From the NCBI GenBank assembly GCA_029204225.1, contig CM055095.1:49918841-49982840 (forward strand): a stretch of DNA of 64,000 nucleotides. Reading direction: 5' to 3'. How positions within the stretch are numbered: the stretch's first letter is position 1; each line of letters starts with the position of its first letter. Below the pieces are notes generated by a model, which was not told the origin of the DNA, ran no database searches, and saw only the letters and a list, made by a program, of their open reading frames with translations. Below are positions 35,748-46,827 of this stretch, piece after piece. The stretch comes from Diphasiastrum complanatum. Lineage: Eukaryota > Streptophyta > Lycopodiopsida > Lycopodiales > Lycopodiaceae. Made by a program: the position numbers and the translations under genes.

Positions 35748-37157
35748 AGGTTCCCACTAACTAGTGTAGCTGCATTTTAGCTATTTTCTTGCTTTTCAGA
35801 ATAGTTTAGGTAGATTTTAGGGAGTTTAATGTAAGTTTTCTATTTTTTTTTTCTTTTCTTTTTTTGTGTTTGGACTGTTCACAACTAGCGGAGGAGGTGT
35901 GAGAGGGTAGAAGAGGCTCTGAACAGCCTCTAAGGGCTTGAAACCCAAACCAACCAGCCAAAAAACCCAAAAAAACACACCAATCTGCATTTTGGAGGGA
36001 AAAAGAGTTTAAAATCTCATTAGATTTGTATATCTCCAAAACCAGTGTGAATTAATCCTTGCATGACTGGCAGCAGCTCCAAGGTATTGTCCCAGACCTG
36101 CATAGAAGCCTGCGAGAGTTAGTTTCAAGCAGATTGCAAAAATCAGAGAAAAATCATAAAAATTCAAAAAACCCTTGAAAAAATCCAAAAAAATTCAAAA
36201 CTTCACCACAACTCTCGTAGAGCCCTCTGAAGTTCCATCTCAGTGAGACCAGGACACACAGAAGCTTGTGAGATCTAGTTGATGTCTGAGTGCCTATGCG
36301 AGAGTTCCCAGTGAAAAAAAGACGAGAAAGTACCAAAGAACCCTTGCAGACACCAGAATTTTCAGTTCTAGTGGGCAAGAACTCTCGTAGAGGATTCTGA
36401 AGTTCCATCTCAGTGAGACAAGGACACAGAAAAGCGTGCGAGAGTTAGTGTGATTCTAGTGAGCAGAAAATTGAGTTTGAGTGTTAAAAAATCACTAAAA
36501 AGTGAAGATCCAGCAAAACCTTCCAGTAAGACTCTCGCAGACCCTCTCAATCAAATCATAATGATAAATTCCATCAGTGATGAAGCTTGCGAGAGTTAGT
36601 TTTGAGATTTGGTGAGAATCAAGCCAAAATAGTGGTTCTGGACCCTCACATACAATGAAATTTTCACTTAGTGTGAGAGTTAACTCTCGCAGAGAATTCC
36701 ATAGTGAGATCTAATCCAGATCCAGCTACTGTGATTCTTGAGAGAGTTACTTCCCAAAGATCTAAGAGATATCAAGTTCTTTATCTACAAAATAGCTAAA
36801 AAACCCTCGCACAATCAACCCTTGCACATGAGAACCCTTGCAGACTAGATCAGTGGAAAGATCTACATCAGATCCAGCTACTGTCAAAATCTCAGGTCAA
36901 TTAATGCAAGGAGTAAGTAGTTATCAAGAAAAAACCACCGTAAACAGTCTAAATTTCACATCTGGCCGATCAGATTGATCAGATCCTTAAGATCCAGATT
37001 GCATTCCACTGTACAAGCAAGATCCAACGACTTTGGAACCCACCATCGATTGAATCTGAGATCGAGACGATCAATAGCATGAAGAATAGCAGATCAAGCA
37101 CCACACCTTCCCAGATTAGCAGCTGTGCAACAAGAGGCAGAACCGAAACCAGCACCA
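35748..37157 (+). other. Gypsy leader with repeated TGCGAGAGTTAGT / CTCTCG keywords
   Basis: The word TGCGAGAGTTAGT and its inverse (AACTCTCGTAGAG, AACTCTCGCAGAG) occur many times, at about 36,107, 36,214, 36,296, 36,383, 36,437, 36,530, 36,588 and 36,684. Two blocks (36,213-36,290 and 36,383-36,450) are direct repeats of about 170-bp period that share GAAGTTCCATCTCAGTGAGA. Confidence 0.75.
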
Positions 37158-37625
37158 ATGGATCCAATGGGCCAACCCGTACATGTCGCTCCCTTGCAAG
37201 CAGTCCGGAGAGCACCACGGATGGAAATACCAAGATATGACGGATCATTAGATCCCATTCGATTCCTCCATATCTACGAAAAAGCTTGTGAAATCTAGGG
37301 CGAACGGACACCTGCGAAAAAGCTGATGTTGTTTCCTATGTCCTTATTGGCAGTGGCTCAAGATTGGTTTTTCAACCTATCAGAGGAAGAAAAATCCACC
37401 TGGGAAGCGGTTAAAGCGGCTCTCATTACACGCTTTAAACCAAGAAAGTTCTTGGAAGAGCCATTTCTCCTGCTGAGTAAAGTTAAGATGGGAAAATGAG
37501 AAAGGGTCAAGGACTATATTGAACGGGTCAAACACCCACGATCCGAGTGCAATGTAGTCCTAACTCCCGATCATGCGGTGATCATGTGGTTCCTAGCCGG
37601 ACTACTACGAAGCATCAGAAGAGAA
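37158..37625 (+). pseudogene. Gypsy gag pseudogene
   Basis: The frame starts at ATG 37,158 and encodes a proline-rich lead, then PRYDGSLDPIRFLHIYEKAC, LMLFPMSL, AVAQDWFFNLSEE, TWEAVKAALITRFKP and VIMWFLAGLLRSIRREL. These are the successive blocks of the retrotransposon gag core. In-frame stops occur at 37,296-37,298 and 37,497-37,499. After RREL the gag resemblance ends and the DNA is better explained as Helitron sequence read from the other strand. The zinc knuckle that should follow is missing. Confidence 0.85.
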
Positions 37626-40372
37626 CTTGTACAAATACTTCACACTACGTATATGTACACATACCTCCACGTTTAAGTGGCACTAAAAATGTAGTGTCAA
37701 CCACCTGTTGTACGATACAATCCACCTGTTATCCAAGTCCACTCCATGTGAACGCACCGTCACTCTATTCTCCCTCCGCCTATATGAAACATACCCCTTC
37801 ACCACCGATGTTTCATCAATGAAATTCCTTGGGTAGTTCTTCGAGCACTTTCCATCCTTCATGCATGGTGCATTTGGAAAAGCTATTCCGCATGGGACAT
37901 GTATCATACATGTCCTCACTATCTCATACAACTCCAGATCTTCCTCCTTCACAGGGACCTCTGCACACACAATACGATCGTAATCTCCAACCGTGATGGG
38001 TTTGCTCCGCTCCTCCAATATAATCAAAAGGTGGACGTGAGGCAATCCTCTCTTCTGGAATTCCATCACATGCAGCCTTCCTATAATGTGCCCAAAAATA
38101 CCATCGTTCTTCAGTAGGTTGATCAAATGCTGAATCTTCATGCTAAAAATCCTCGATACCAAATCAGGCCTATCTGCAGCTTTCTGCTGGAATCACAACT
38201 CTCTCCTCACCTCCAACCAATTTGGATTCACCGTCATCATGATAAACAAATTGGGATAACCCAACTCCCTAACGATGGCCATAGCATCTTGGTATTGCTG
38301 ATGCATATGACGCGGTGAACCGATGTATGAAGATGGAAGCACTATCTGCGTTCCTATGTCGCTAGAAGAATGATCTCCCACGACATCAACAATACCACTA
38401 TGAATTTCTCTACAAAAACTATGCTGATTATTGTAGTAGTAATTCATGTTATTTTGCACCATCTTTGCCATCACGTCACATGCATACTCTTGCAGCAGCC
38501 TTCCACCCAAATGGATCGGTGAAATAGGCTTTGCATGAACCTGTAAATGATAGCAGTAAAACTCTCGAACGGTGACAACTCTATGACTACCCTCTAAATG
38601 CTCTTAAAAGACATCAAAAAATGATCGTTACGGACATTGTCATCGGCACATGCGTCATCTCTGACATGCACATGTAGGATTCCCGAAGACCACCCATCGG
38701 TACCAAATGGAAAAAACAGTACAAAATGCAATGCATCATATGACGAATGATGTTGTGTGATGAACTGCAAACCATCCTGAATGGAATGCAATATGATGTC
38801 ACACATTCCATCACTCAGGGTCTCGTCTAAAGGCATAAGCACTGCAATCTCATTGCTCGTGGGAGCATTGATTTGCCTGCTCACTCTACTCTGCAAACAA
38901 CCTGATACTATTCGGAGACGAATATCCCTTGTGACGTTCTCCCACATGATCCGCGCAACATTCTTAAAACGTTGCGCAAATGGACTCACATCCACCATCA
39001 TGCTCTGCAAGACAGAAAGAACATCATGCCTAAGCTCGAGGTTCAGAGATAATCTCTGATCCATCTGCAAATCATCATCATCCATGAAGTAAATCTACAA
39101 AAAGGAAGGCCTATCTCATGGCAACAAACCACCAATGTGATGGTACAACCGCCCAGACACTCGAAACGTGTATGTGCCGCCTACGGAGTTGGAGACGGAT
39201 CTATCTAGATTCACCTCAAGAGATGCAAATGCCAATGAGTTATTATAACCCCAAATGTTCTTTCTAAAATGAGCTCCCGAGTCATCGGAGGACGTATATA
39301 AATGAAATAGCTCAGAAGGCGGTGATGGCATCAAAGAAAAACGCACCTTGCCTTTCACGCAACAGAAACGACTATTCCTTTCTACTTTCCATCGCAAGGA
39401 TGAACAACAACCACATGCAAACTCCATCTGTCCCAAATCATGATGGGATGGAGTCAGGGGCGAACTGTCCACCTCAAATAACCTACCAACCCTATCTAGA
39501 GCTCTCCTCTTCGCCTGAAATCTACGCCCCTGTCGTCTAGCTCTAACTGATCTAGACTCTGCCACTGGAGCCCTATATGACGGGTGATTACGCACCTCCT
39601 CGGACGTAACACAGCATGCTGGTGGACCACCCCTACCTAAAAACCTCTTCTTCGCATAGTATCTACGCCTCAACATTTTAGTCCTAGCTGATCTAGACTC
39701 GGCCTTAGGTGTCCTATACGACGGGTGGTTACGCACCTCCTCGGGCATAACCACCTCTACAAAAGTCAAATCTGCACCTAAAGACATCAACAAAACCGCC
39801 TCTCTTGACTCTACTCCTCTCATAGGTGAGCAGACCTGTGTGATCGACCCTACTCCCAAATTGCTCAGTGTAACATCCTCCTCAAACTCTAACTCTCTCA
39901 CAGACAAACCAACATCTACTCCAAGAGGAGTGTCATCATCAATACTCTCAATGGTGGTTGAATCAACTACATTCCTATGAACCCCCTGCCGAACCTGCTC
40001 CAACTCATGAGGGAGAAGCCTCCTCTTCGCTCTTCTCCTCCGCTCTAATCTACTCTTCCTCTCCGACCTAGACTCTAACTTCGGCAATCTATACATGGCA
40101 TTGCCACGCACGTGCTCTGGCGTGACAAACCCCTCTGAACTACCCACACCACTGACACCAACAGTCACTATGTGCTCGACACTTTGCAAGTTTTAAACCA
40201 AACTTGCGGTCGAACATGTCACCTCCTCAATGACACGAACTACAGGTGCAAGCAACAATGCCCTACGCACTGCCTGTCGCTTCCTATTCAACCTCCTCTT
40301 TCTTGCAGACTGGCTCTCACTCTCCAAAGTGATGTATGAAGGGTTGCTTCGCACACACTTGGGAGTGTCCAT
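37626..40372 (-). pseudogene. Helitron replicase (Rep) N-terminal half, pseudogene
   Basis: The minus strand carries the N-terminal part of a plant Helitron RepHel protein. From ATG 40,372 come four basic repeats of about 38 residues. Then comes a Cys-rich segment (FACGCCSSLRW...CCVKGKVRF), FRKNIWGYNNSLAFASLEVN and SGRLYHHIGGLLP (to 39,116), then LSLNLELRHDVLSVLQSM and YDALHFVLFFPFGTDGW (39,085-38,594). GGRLLQEYACD, LPSSYIGSPRHMHQQYQDAM and ELGYPNLFIMMTVNPNW follow (38,510-38,193). Finally GRLHVMEFQKRGLPHVHLLI (38,162 onwards) carries the HUH metal-binding motif of the rolling-circle nuclease near 38,031-38,048, then VSYNRWLTL and, past a stop at 37,680-37,682, VKYLYKF, where the twin-tyrosine region should start. 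The helicase is absent. Stops at 40,193-40,195, 39,116-39,118, about 39,095, 38,193-38,195 and 37,680-37,682, and a frameshift near 38,550, make it dead. Confidence 0.9.
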
Positions 40373-41830
40373 GTCATGGAATCACTCCTTCAAATGCAAA
40401 ACACCTGCAAAAATTGGAACAAAAATGATCAGGTTTTATATCAAACATTCGGAAACAATCAAATACATGAAAACTTGTTAAGAGAGTGAGAGACAGATCA
40501 ATGGTTCGAGGGTGAAGGTTACATATAAGCAAATTAAGGTTTAGGAATTATGGGGTGTGATTTTAGGCCCTTTCATACGTAGTCTTGGCATTAGGCATTA
40601 CCATTAGGCCTTACGCATTAAGCTTCATGCATTTCATTTTATGCAGTAGGCTTTAGGATTTAGGCATTATGTTGTACGCATTAGGTTTTAGGCATTATGT
40701 GCTAGGTTCTAAGCATCAGGTTTTAGGCATTGGAATTAGATAAAGAATAGCCTAAACCATTAGAATGGTTTTGCTATTTTTATGATGGATACTAAATTTT
40801 AGGGTAAAAAAAAAAATCATTTCTAATGTTTATATATTCTTGAATGGCTTTATTTCATTTTTAGATATATTATAAAAAAATAGTCTGGAACGTATATGTA
40901 GCAAAATGTTCCACTACATCCATGGTATTAATTACGTAGTATCCTCTCACAAATAGTCTACTTATTACCTTTCCCATATACAAAAGATTGATCTTTATTA
41001 TGTTACACTACTTAAGTCGCTGGCCTATTTGTTTTATCAATCAAGTACATTGTGAGTACACTTTATAATATTTTTTAGAACATTCTCGTTATGAGAATGA
41101 AGCTACCATTAGATCATCTATTATTCGCCCAAAAATCATTAGGTCTATTATACAAAATTAAGAAATGATCAAATTCTACCTAACAAACAAATAAAAGTAA
41201 AAACACAAACATAATCTATCTATGTTTAATGTTAACGTTACACCAGCATTATGTTAACCATTTCAAAATACATAATGAGAAACAAAACATTAGCATTAGG
41301 CTTTACGACGTGTGCGTGTTATAGGGTGTGTGTGTACACAATTGACACTCCTAAACTTGTTAGATACCATTTTGAAATTTTGAAAAACAACCAAAGATCG
41401 CTGTTCATGTAGTACATTAGGACTCGGAGATATTTAGAAAGGAAGAAACTCCTTCAACAAAAATGCATTTTAGCCTGGTAAGTTGTCAAATTGTTTTTGG
41501 CCATATCGATAACGATCCGCAGTTATCAGGCTCTTATTTCAATTAGGTTCTTAGATACTTCTGGAGGGTATGGCTCAATTTTCATCCCTGTGAATGTCGT
41601 CAATGTCCTTGGTCTTGAGTGGCTTGTAAAATGTTGTATTTCGCAAGTTAATTTATTTCTTAGCCTTATTTTTTCCAAGAATTTTTTTTTTCAGAATATC
41701 ATTTTTTATAAATCAAGAAATTCTCACCAACTTGAAAAAGCTGGTTTTGTGTTTTTGAATTTGAGTAGCATGACCGTCTATGGATCAAGGGGTAAAATAT
41801 ATTGTCTAAGATGGAACATCCTGTGTGTGA

Positions 41831-41869
<39 letters not shown>

Positions 41870-42958
41870 GTGGGAGGTGCTCATTAACTAAACATTGTAT
41901 ATAGCTGGAAGAGGCTATGTATATATGTATATAGCTAGCAAGGCTCTAAGATGCTTTGAGCCCAAACGAAACTTTGCGGCCTAAACCACCTCCTACAAAG
42001 CCATGGGAGCAAGAATTGCAATAATGTATTGGTCAACGACACTACCCACGTTACTGTTTTTGCATCTTGAGAGCCCCCTTCTAAGCTATCCAAGGTTGCG
42101 AGCAATCATGACTCCTATCTCGGGATAATGCACTTCAGAAAAGATATATAACCATTTGCTCGTTTATCCAATTTGTTTTCTGTTGCTTTTCGTGGCCGAA
42201 AGGCAGATCTGGGTTAGGGCAAGAGCTTCACAAGTATCTCGGACATGAGCAAAAGTATGGGGTGGTGGAAGGATGATGAAGGCATTGTGAGCCTGAGAAA
42301 TTGAGCAGAGTAGGAAAGCATAATAGACACGCTGATTGAATGGATAAAGTTTGTGCAAAAGCCTGCGGCAATGGCGCTAGCGATTTTTCTAATTCTCTCT
42401 CACGAACCGGATATGGCGTTGGCTGCCAATGTGGCCACTTCTCTTCCGACCGTGTTGCTAGCTTCTCACGTATACTCAGCTTTGAGATCCAACTTCGCTT
42501 TTCCAATGTCTTACTCTGTTCCATCACCATTTTCTGGACGTAGTCTTGGCGACATTTATTTAGGACCGGTTTATGGTATAAGTTTGGGATGAGGCGGGTT
42601 CTTCTTGATTCTTGGATTCCTTGGGATGTAGTTGATGATTGGTTTCTTATCTGATGGTGCGCAGGTGGCGGCGTTGATGTCTCGTTTCTTATCTTAAGCT
42701 TCAGGGGGAGAGAGAGAGAGAGAGAGAGAGAGACACAAAGAGAGAGAGAAGCTAATCGCTGTGGTGATCACTTGTATTGAAACGTATTGAAGGGAGTTGA
42801 AGGCTTTATTTAAAATACACTTTGTTTGGTTAAGGGCTCTCACTTCTCTCTCTCTCAGAATGTAATAGGACGATTTGGAGAAAGAGCCTTTCCTAGAAGA
42901 GAGTGAGAGTGTTATGTTGGAGAGAGAGAGAGCAGCCGCCATGTTGTAGCAGTAGCAT

Positions 42959-42991
<33 letters not shown>

Positions 42992-43540
42992 TATGAATAA
43001 TTTTAACAATCAAGGACAGGCTTCCGGATCATCACCAAACATCAACATTAACCACTTTGTTGGATTGGGATATAGTATTCAATGTCCTTTGATTAGGTAC
43101 AACTTGTTCTTTTTTCTCCAATTTCTCATAAATCGAGCTAATCTTCCTGAGTTTAGATGACATAATGCCATAATATGAAAATGTACAATAGTTTAGAAAG
43201 ATAGCTTTAGAAGTAATCGCTTGCAGCTACGCCAACATTCTTGCTGCAGGAGTATTTGACAGTGTTATATTGGAGAGAGAGAGTGTGTGTTATGCAAAGA
43301 AACACAAACTACTCACAATATAAATGAGCAGCCACCTGCCAATCGCATTCACAAATCTCATTCACAGATCCACACAACCAATCTTTTGATTGCGATCCAC
43401 ACAATCACAACCACCAAAAACACACACCCACACATCCACTGAGAGAGAGGCATCCAATTACAATGAGGCATCCAGTTACAATCCTCCACACAACGCGAGA
43501 AAGAGAGGATCCAGCGGCATGTCCCGACTCCAAGCAAGCT

Positions 43541-43571
<31 letters not shown>

Positions 43572-43608
43572 TAAGAATGAGAGGCACGTCGTGATAAATA
43601 CAACCAGC

Positions 43609-43662
<54 letters not shown>

Positions 43663-44034
43663 TAAGAATGAGAGGCACATCGCGATAAAGAGATAGGAAT
43701 AAGAATTGGCCAGTTAGTCATTATTAAGAAAGGTGGCCAATTAATGTTGTTAATAAAGGTGGCCAGTGGTGTACAGTACAGGAGATTGAAAGGCAACTCT
43801 ACCTTTAAGAAAAATATAATTTGAATGGTATAACCCAGTTTCACCTTCAAATCATACATTGACTAAATAAGTAACATAAAAAGAACAATATTTTTAAATT
43901 AAACCATGATTTATACACACTATCTTTCTAAAGGTTTCCCTTAAAATTGAATGAATGCCCATTTTTTTTCATTTCACATTTGAAGGGCAAAAGGCCTAGG
44001 ATGAGCATTTTGCCCTTCAATCTACAGCACTAGC
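40373..44034. other. Upstream of the Helitron relic: short-repeat tract and GA microsatellites, no recognised gene
   Basis: 40,580-40,735 is a run of degenerate TTAGGCATTA / GCATTAGGTTTTAG words. (GA)n tracts occur at 41,835-41,868, about 42,709-42,733 and about 42,957-42,990. An open frame at 41,491-41,904 (+) and overlapping frames at 42,228-42,592 on both strands resemble no family I know. 42,340-42,600 is richer in G+C than its surroundings and might hold an exon, but I cannot support one. Confidence 0.4.
43541..43700. repeat. Tandem duplication of (GA)n plus flank
   Basis: (GA)n is followed by GGAATAAGAATGAGAGGCAC, then a TCGYGATAAA word, and the whole arrangement occurs twice, at 43,541-43,600 and 43,614-43,690. 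Only a short spacer (TACAACCAGCAAGAAA) separates them. This points to duplication of the tract together with its flank. Confidence 0.85.
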
Positions 44035-44038
44035 ACTG

Positions 44039-45191
44039 AAGGTGGCCAATATGCATGCATGCATGGGGGGAGGGCCATGCATCCTTTTCCCCATACATGC
44101 ATCCTCTTCCCCATACATGCATTCTCCTCCCCACTTTTTAGTTCAAAAAGTGTGTATGCATGGGTGAGAGGAGGAGGATGCATGGGTGCACCCATACACA
44201 TGCGCAAAACTGTACGTAAGTTTAAATATATATCTACTAGTAAAGAGTGCCCGTCGTTGACGGGCAATGGAGGCCGATCTTCATAGAAATGCTTTTTTAT
44301 CTCAACCTTTCCCATGGAAAGTTTGATAATTTAAAAAATCGTTAGAGCACCCTTCAAATTTTTGATAATGAAAGTTGCATTTGTTTAACACCTTTCACCA
44401 TGAAAGTATGTACATGCACTTCAAAACACTATGTGTGTTGGTAAAGGATAATTTGAATTTAGAGTGGGCCCCTTAGATGCATGCATGAGGAGGAGTGCCA
44501 TGCATCATTTTCCCCATACATGCATCCTCCTTTCCAAGTTTTTTAGTTAGAAAAAGCTCATGCGTGGGTGAGGGGAGGAGCATGCATGGTGCATCCATAC
44601 ACATGCGCAAAACTGTATATATTTAAACTTATGTACAGTTTTGCGCATGTGTATGGGTGCACCATGCATGCTCCTCCCCTCACCCATGCATGAGCTTTTT
44701 CTAAAACTTGGGGAGTAAGATGCATGTATGGGAAAAAGGATGCATGGCCCTCCTCCCCATGCATGCATCTAAGGGGCTCACTCCAAATGCAAATTATCCT
44801 TTACCAACACACATAGTGTTTTGAAGTGCATGTACATACTTTCATGGTGAAAGGTGTTAAACAAATGAGACTTTCATTATCAAAAATTTGAAAGGTGCTT
44901 TAAGGATTTTTTAAATTATCAGACTTTCCACGAGAAAGGTTGAAATAAAAATGCATTTCTATGAAGATCGGCCTCCATTGCCCGTCAACGACGGGCACTC
45001 TTTACTAGTATAGATATAAAACTATTTGTGCGCATGTGTATGGGTGCACCCATGCATCCTCCTCTCCTCACCCTTGCATACGACTTTATGAACTAAAAAT
45101 GATGGGGAGGTGGGGATGCATGCATGGCCCTCCTCCCCATGCATGCACCTATATTGGCCACCTCTTTCCATTAATGACTAATGGCCACCTT
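44039..45191. repeat. Large palindrome (about 1.15 kb) with Helitron-type ends in both arms
   Basis: The left end starts GGTGGCCAATATGCATGC and the right end finishes with the matching TATTGGCCACC. The centre is near 44,625, where AAACTGTATATATTTAAAC meets its reverse complement. Mirror-image landmarks in the two arms include CTAG plus hairpin (CTAG at 44,237-44,240, minus orientation, and 45,005-45,008, plus orientation), GAAGATCGGCCTCCATTGCC, the CATGAAAGTATGTACATGCA stretch, and the CCCCATGCATGC stretch. The arms differ by small substitutions and indels. The same unit occurs once at 33,246-33,545. No coding capacity is seen. Confidence 0.8.
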
Positions 45192-45216
45192 TATTAACTA
45201 CCTTTATTGGCCACCT

Positions 45217-45698
45217 CTATTTCTTTCTCACTGTAGGTACAAAGTTGCCTTGTGGCCTGTTAGGGCACTTGGTGATTCTATGGTCCTCTCCACATCCGTA
45301 GCACTTGATGAGAGCTCTAAATCCAGTACCTCTAAGCTGATTGGTGTAGATAGGCACTAAGTCTCCATTCTCTCCATCTATGAAATGCACCAGAATAGAT
45401 TCATGCGCTTCCTCTCCAAGGTAGTAGGGTTCTTCGGTCACTTCGACCATGTTCAACTACTGAGCAGTTGGTTGTGGGTTTCGTACTACTAAACCTTGGG
45501 TTCTGGGGATATGGGAGGTAATGCTAGTCTAGGCAGTGGTTGGGATAAGGCTTCTTGGCGTTGTGCCAATGGGGCATGATTTTGTGCTGGTCGACGAGCT
45601 ACTTGATTTATGAGATTATAGCGACATTCATTTGTATCATGATTGCTCATATTACAAATATGGCAATACCGGCCAAGTTGCTCTAACCTTTGTCTCAA
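45217..45698 (-). pseudogene. Retrotransposon gag C-terminus with two zinc knuckles
   Basis: On the minus strand, CHICNMSNHDTNEC at about 45,660 fits the CX2CX4HX4C zinc knuckle of retroelement gag. After a Gln/Pro-rich stretch and a stop near 45,460, a second motif CYGCGEDHRITKC at about 45,290 fits CX2CX3HX4C (one residue short of the norm), followed by PNRPQGN. Paired knuckles like these occur in gag of some plant Ty3/gypsy lineages. The upstream gag core and downstream protease were not found. Confidence 0.7.
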
Positions 45699-46827
45699 CT
45701 ATGGGCACTTGTTTCCGGTATAGTTGCCCTGACAATGTGGACACTAGGTGGATTCTCTCCTTGGGTAGGCGTGAGTAGGTCCTAGTTGCAAGACTTTTAG
45801 CTTCTGATCGACAACCGTGGTAAGGTTGGTAGCGAGTTTCCTATCATTGCTCTCTGTGTGTGCAACTTCTCTATAGCGGATATGATAGTATCGGCACTAT
45901 TGGATCTTGACACGGTATCAGAGCTACAATAGTCATGCGTGCCTGATCAGTGGATACTATTGTAGAATCTTTTGGTTTTATCTTTGTTATTTCAACTTTT
46001 GATATGTTTAAGACGATTAATATTAGAATTCAAAAAAGTGGAGAGCTCGCTTTCTTTCTAGTACTTCATATTTTGTTTATGTCTCGGTAACTCGTCTGCA
46101 TATTATGGTTTTTGTTTTTTTTATTTTATTTGAGTTATTATTATTATTATTTCTTTCTTCTTGCTAATTGTCATTTACTTCTTAGTCAATAGTGGGTCTA
46201 CCCAAAAGAATCCGGATTCTTTTGGGATCCAATTAGCTACTTATGCTTGGGTATTGATGAGACATAAGCAATGTTGTTTGGCTAAGATTTTTTGTTTATA
46301 GAATTCTATATTATTGTTTTGATTTTGATCCTTTGAATTTTTTGGTTGCATGTATATTGTTTCTAAGCTTTACCTTATGACATCACTTCTCAATAAAAGT
46401 TGCAAAATTGGGTATTCTAATTTCTCAAATAGGTAAACAGATATAGGTTTTAATCTTTTTCTATTTCTAAAAATTAGTTCTCACCAATATTCAGATGTCA
46501 TATGTGGAGTCTATTAAGCCATTTTTTTGTATTTATCAGTGAAGATTACAAAATCAATCAAAGTCCACAAAGAGCAATAAACAATATAAAGACGAGTCCA
46601 AAATGCTTTTAAGCTATTCCAATGTTTATCCAAAGTTGACCATTACCCTGATTCATAAAATAGTAGTTGAATTTGAAGAGCTTTCCCTAGATTCTCTACT
46701 GGAGAAAAAAAAATCAAACATTGTAGGCATATTTATCAATATTGGTTGCATTGAAAATTTTCAAAAAACATCAAAATGGAATCTTAATTAGTGGGTCACA
46801 CTCACCATCACATAACCAAATCTTTAG
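45699..46827. other. Unassigned; possible primer-site remnant
   Basis: At about 45,909 the plus strand reads CGGTATCAGAGCTAC, one base off the initiator tRNA-Met primer site of copia elements, so an old LTR may end just before it. Nothing else is recognised up to the start of the copy B repeat. Confidence 0.35.

Larger units (their letters stand above)
35145..37625 (+). mobile_element. Ty3/gypsy LTR retrotransposon, 5' part (LTR, primer site, leader, broken gag)
   Basis: Read left to right: a probable LTR, a tRNA-Asp primer site, a leader of about 1.4 kb rich in a repeated keyword, and a gag pseudogene. Gag ends near 37,625, where minus-strand Helitron coding sequence takes over, so protease, pol and the 3' LTR are absent. 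The tRNA-Asp primer and long leader suggest the Athila/Tat side of Ty3/gypsy; this assignment is inference. Confidence 0.75.

Noticed and set aside
37547-37822. Plus-strand frame at the gag/Helitron junction, and 39,322-39,540 and 38,781-39,059 (+)
   Set aside because: Shadows of the minus-strand Helitron replicase.
42228-42592. Overlapping open frames on both strands, possible gene exon
   Set aside because: Slightly higher G+C and three overlapping frames, but no recognisable domain, splice site or conservation to choose one.
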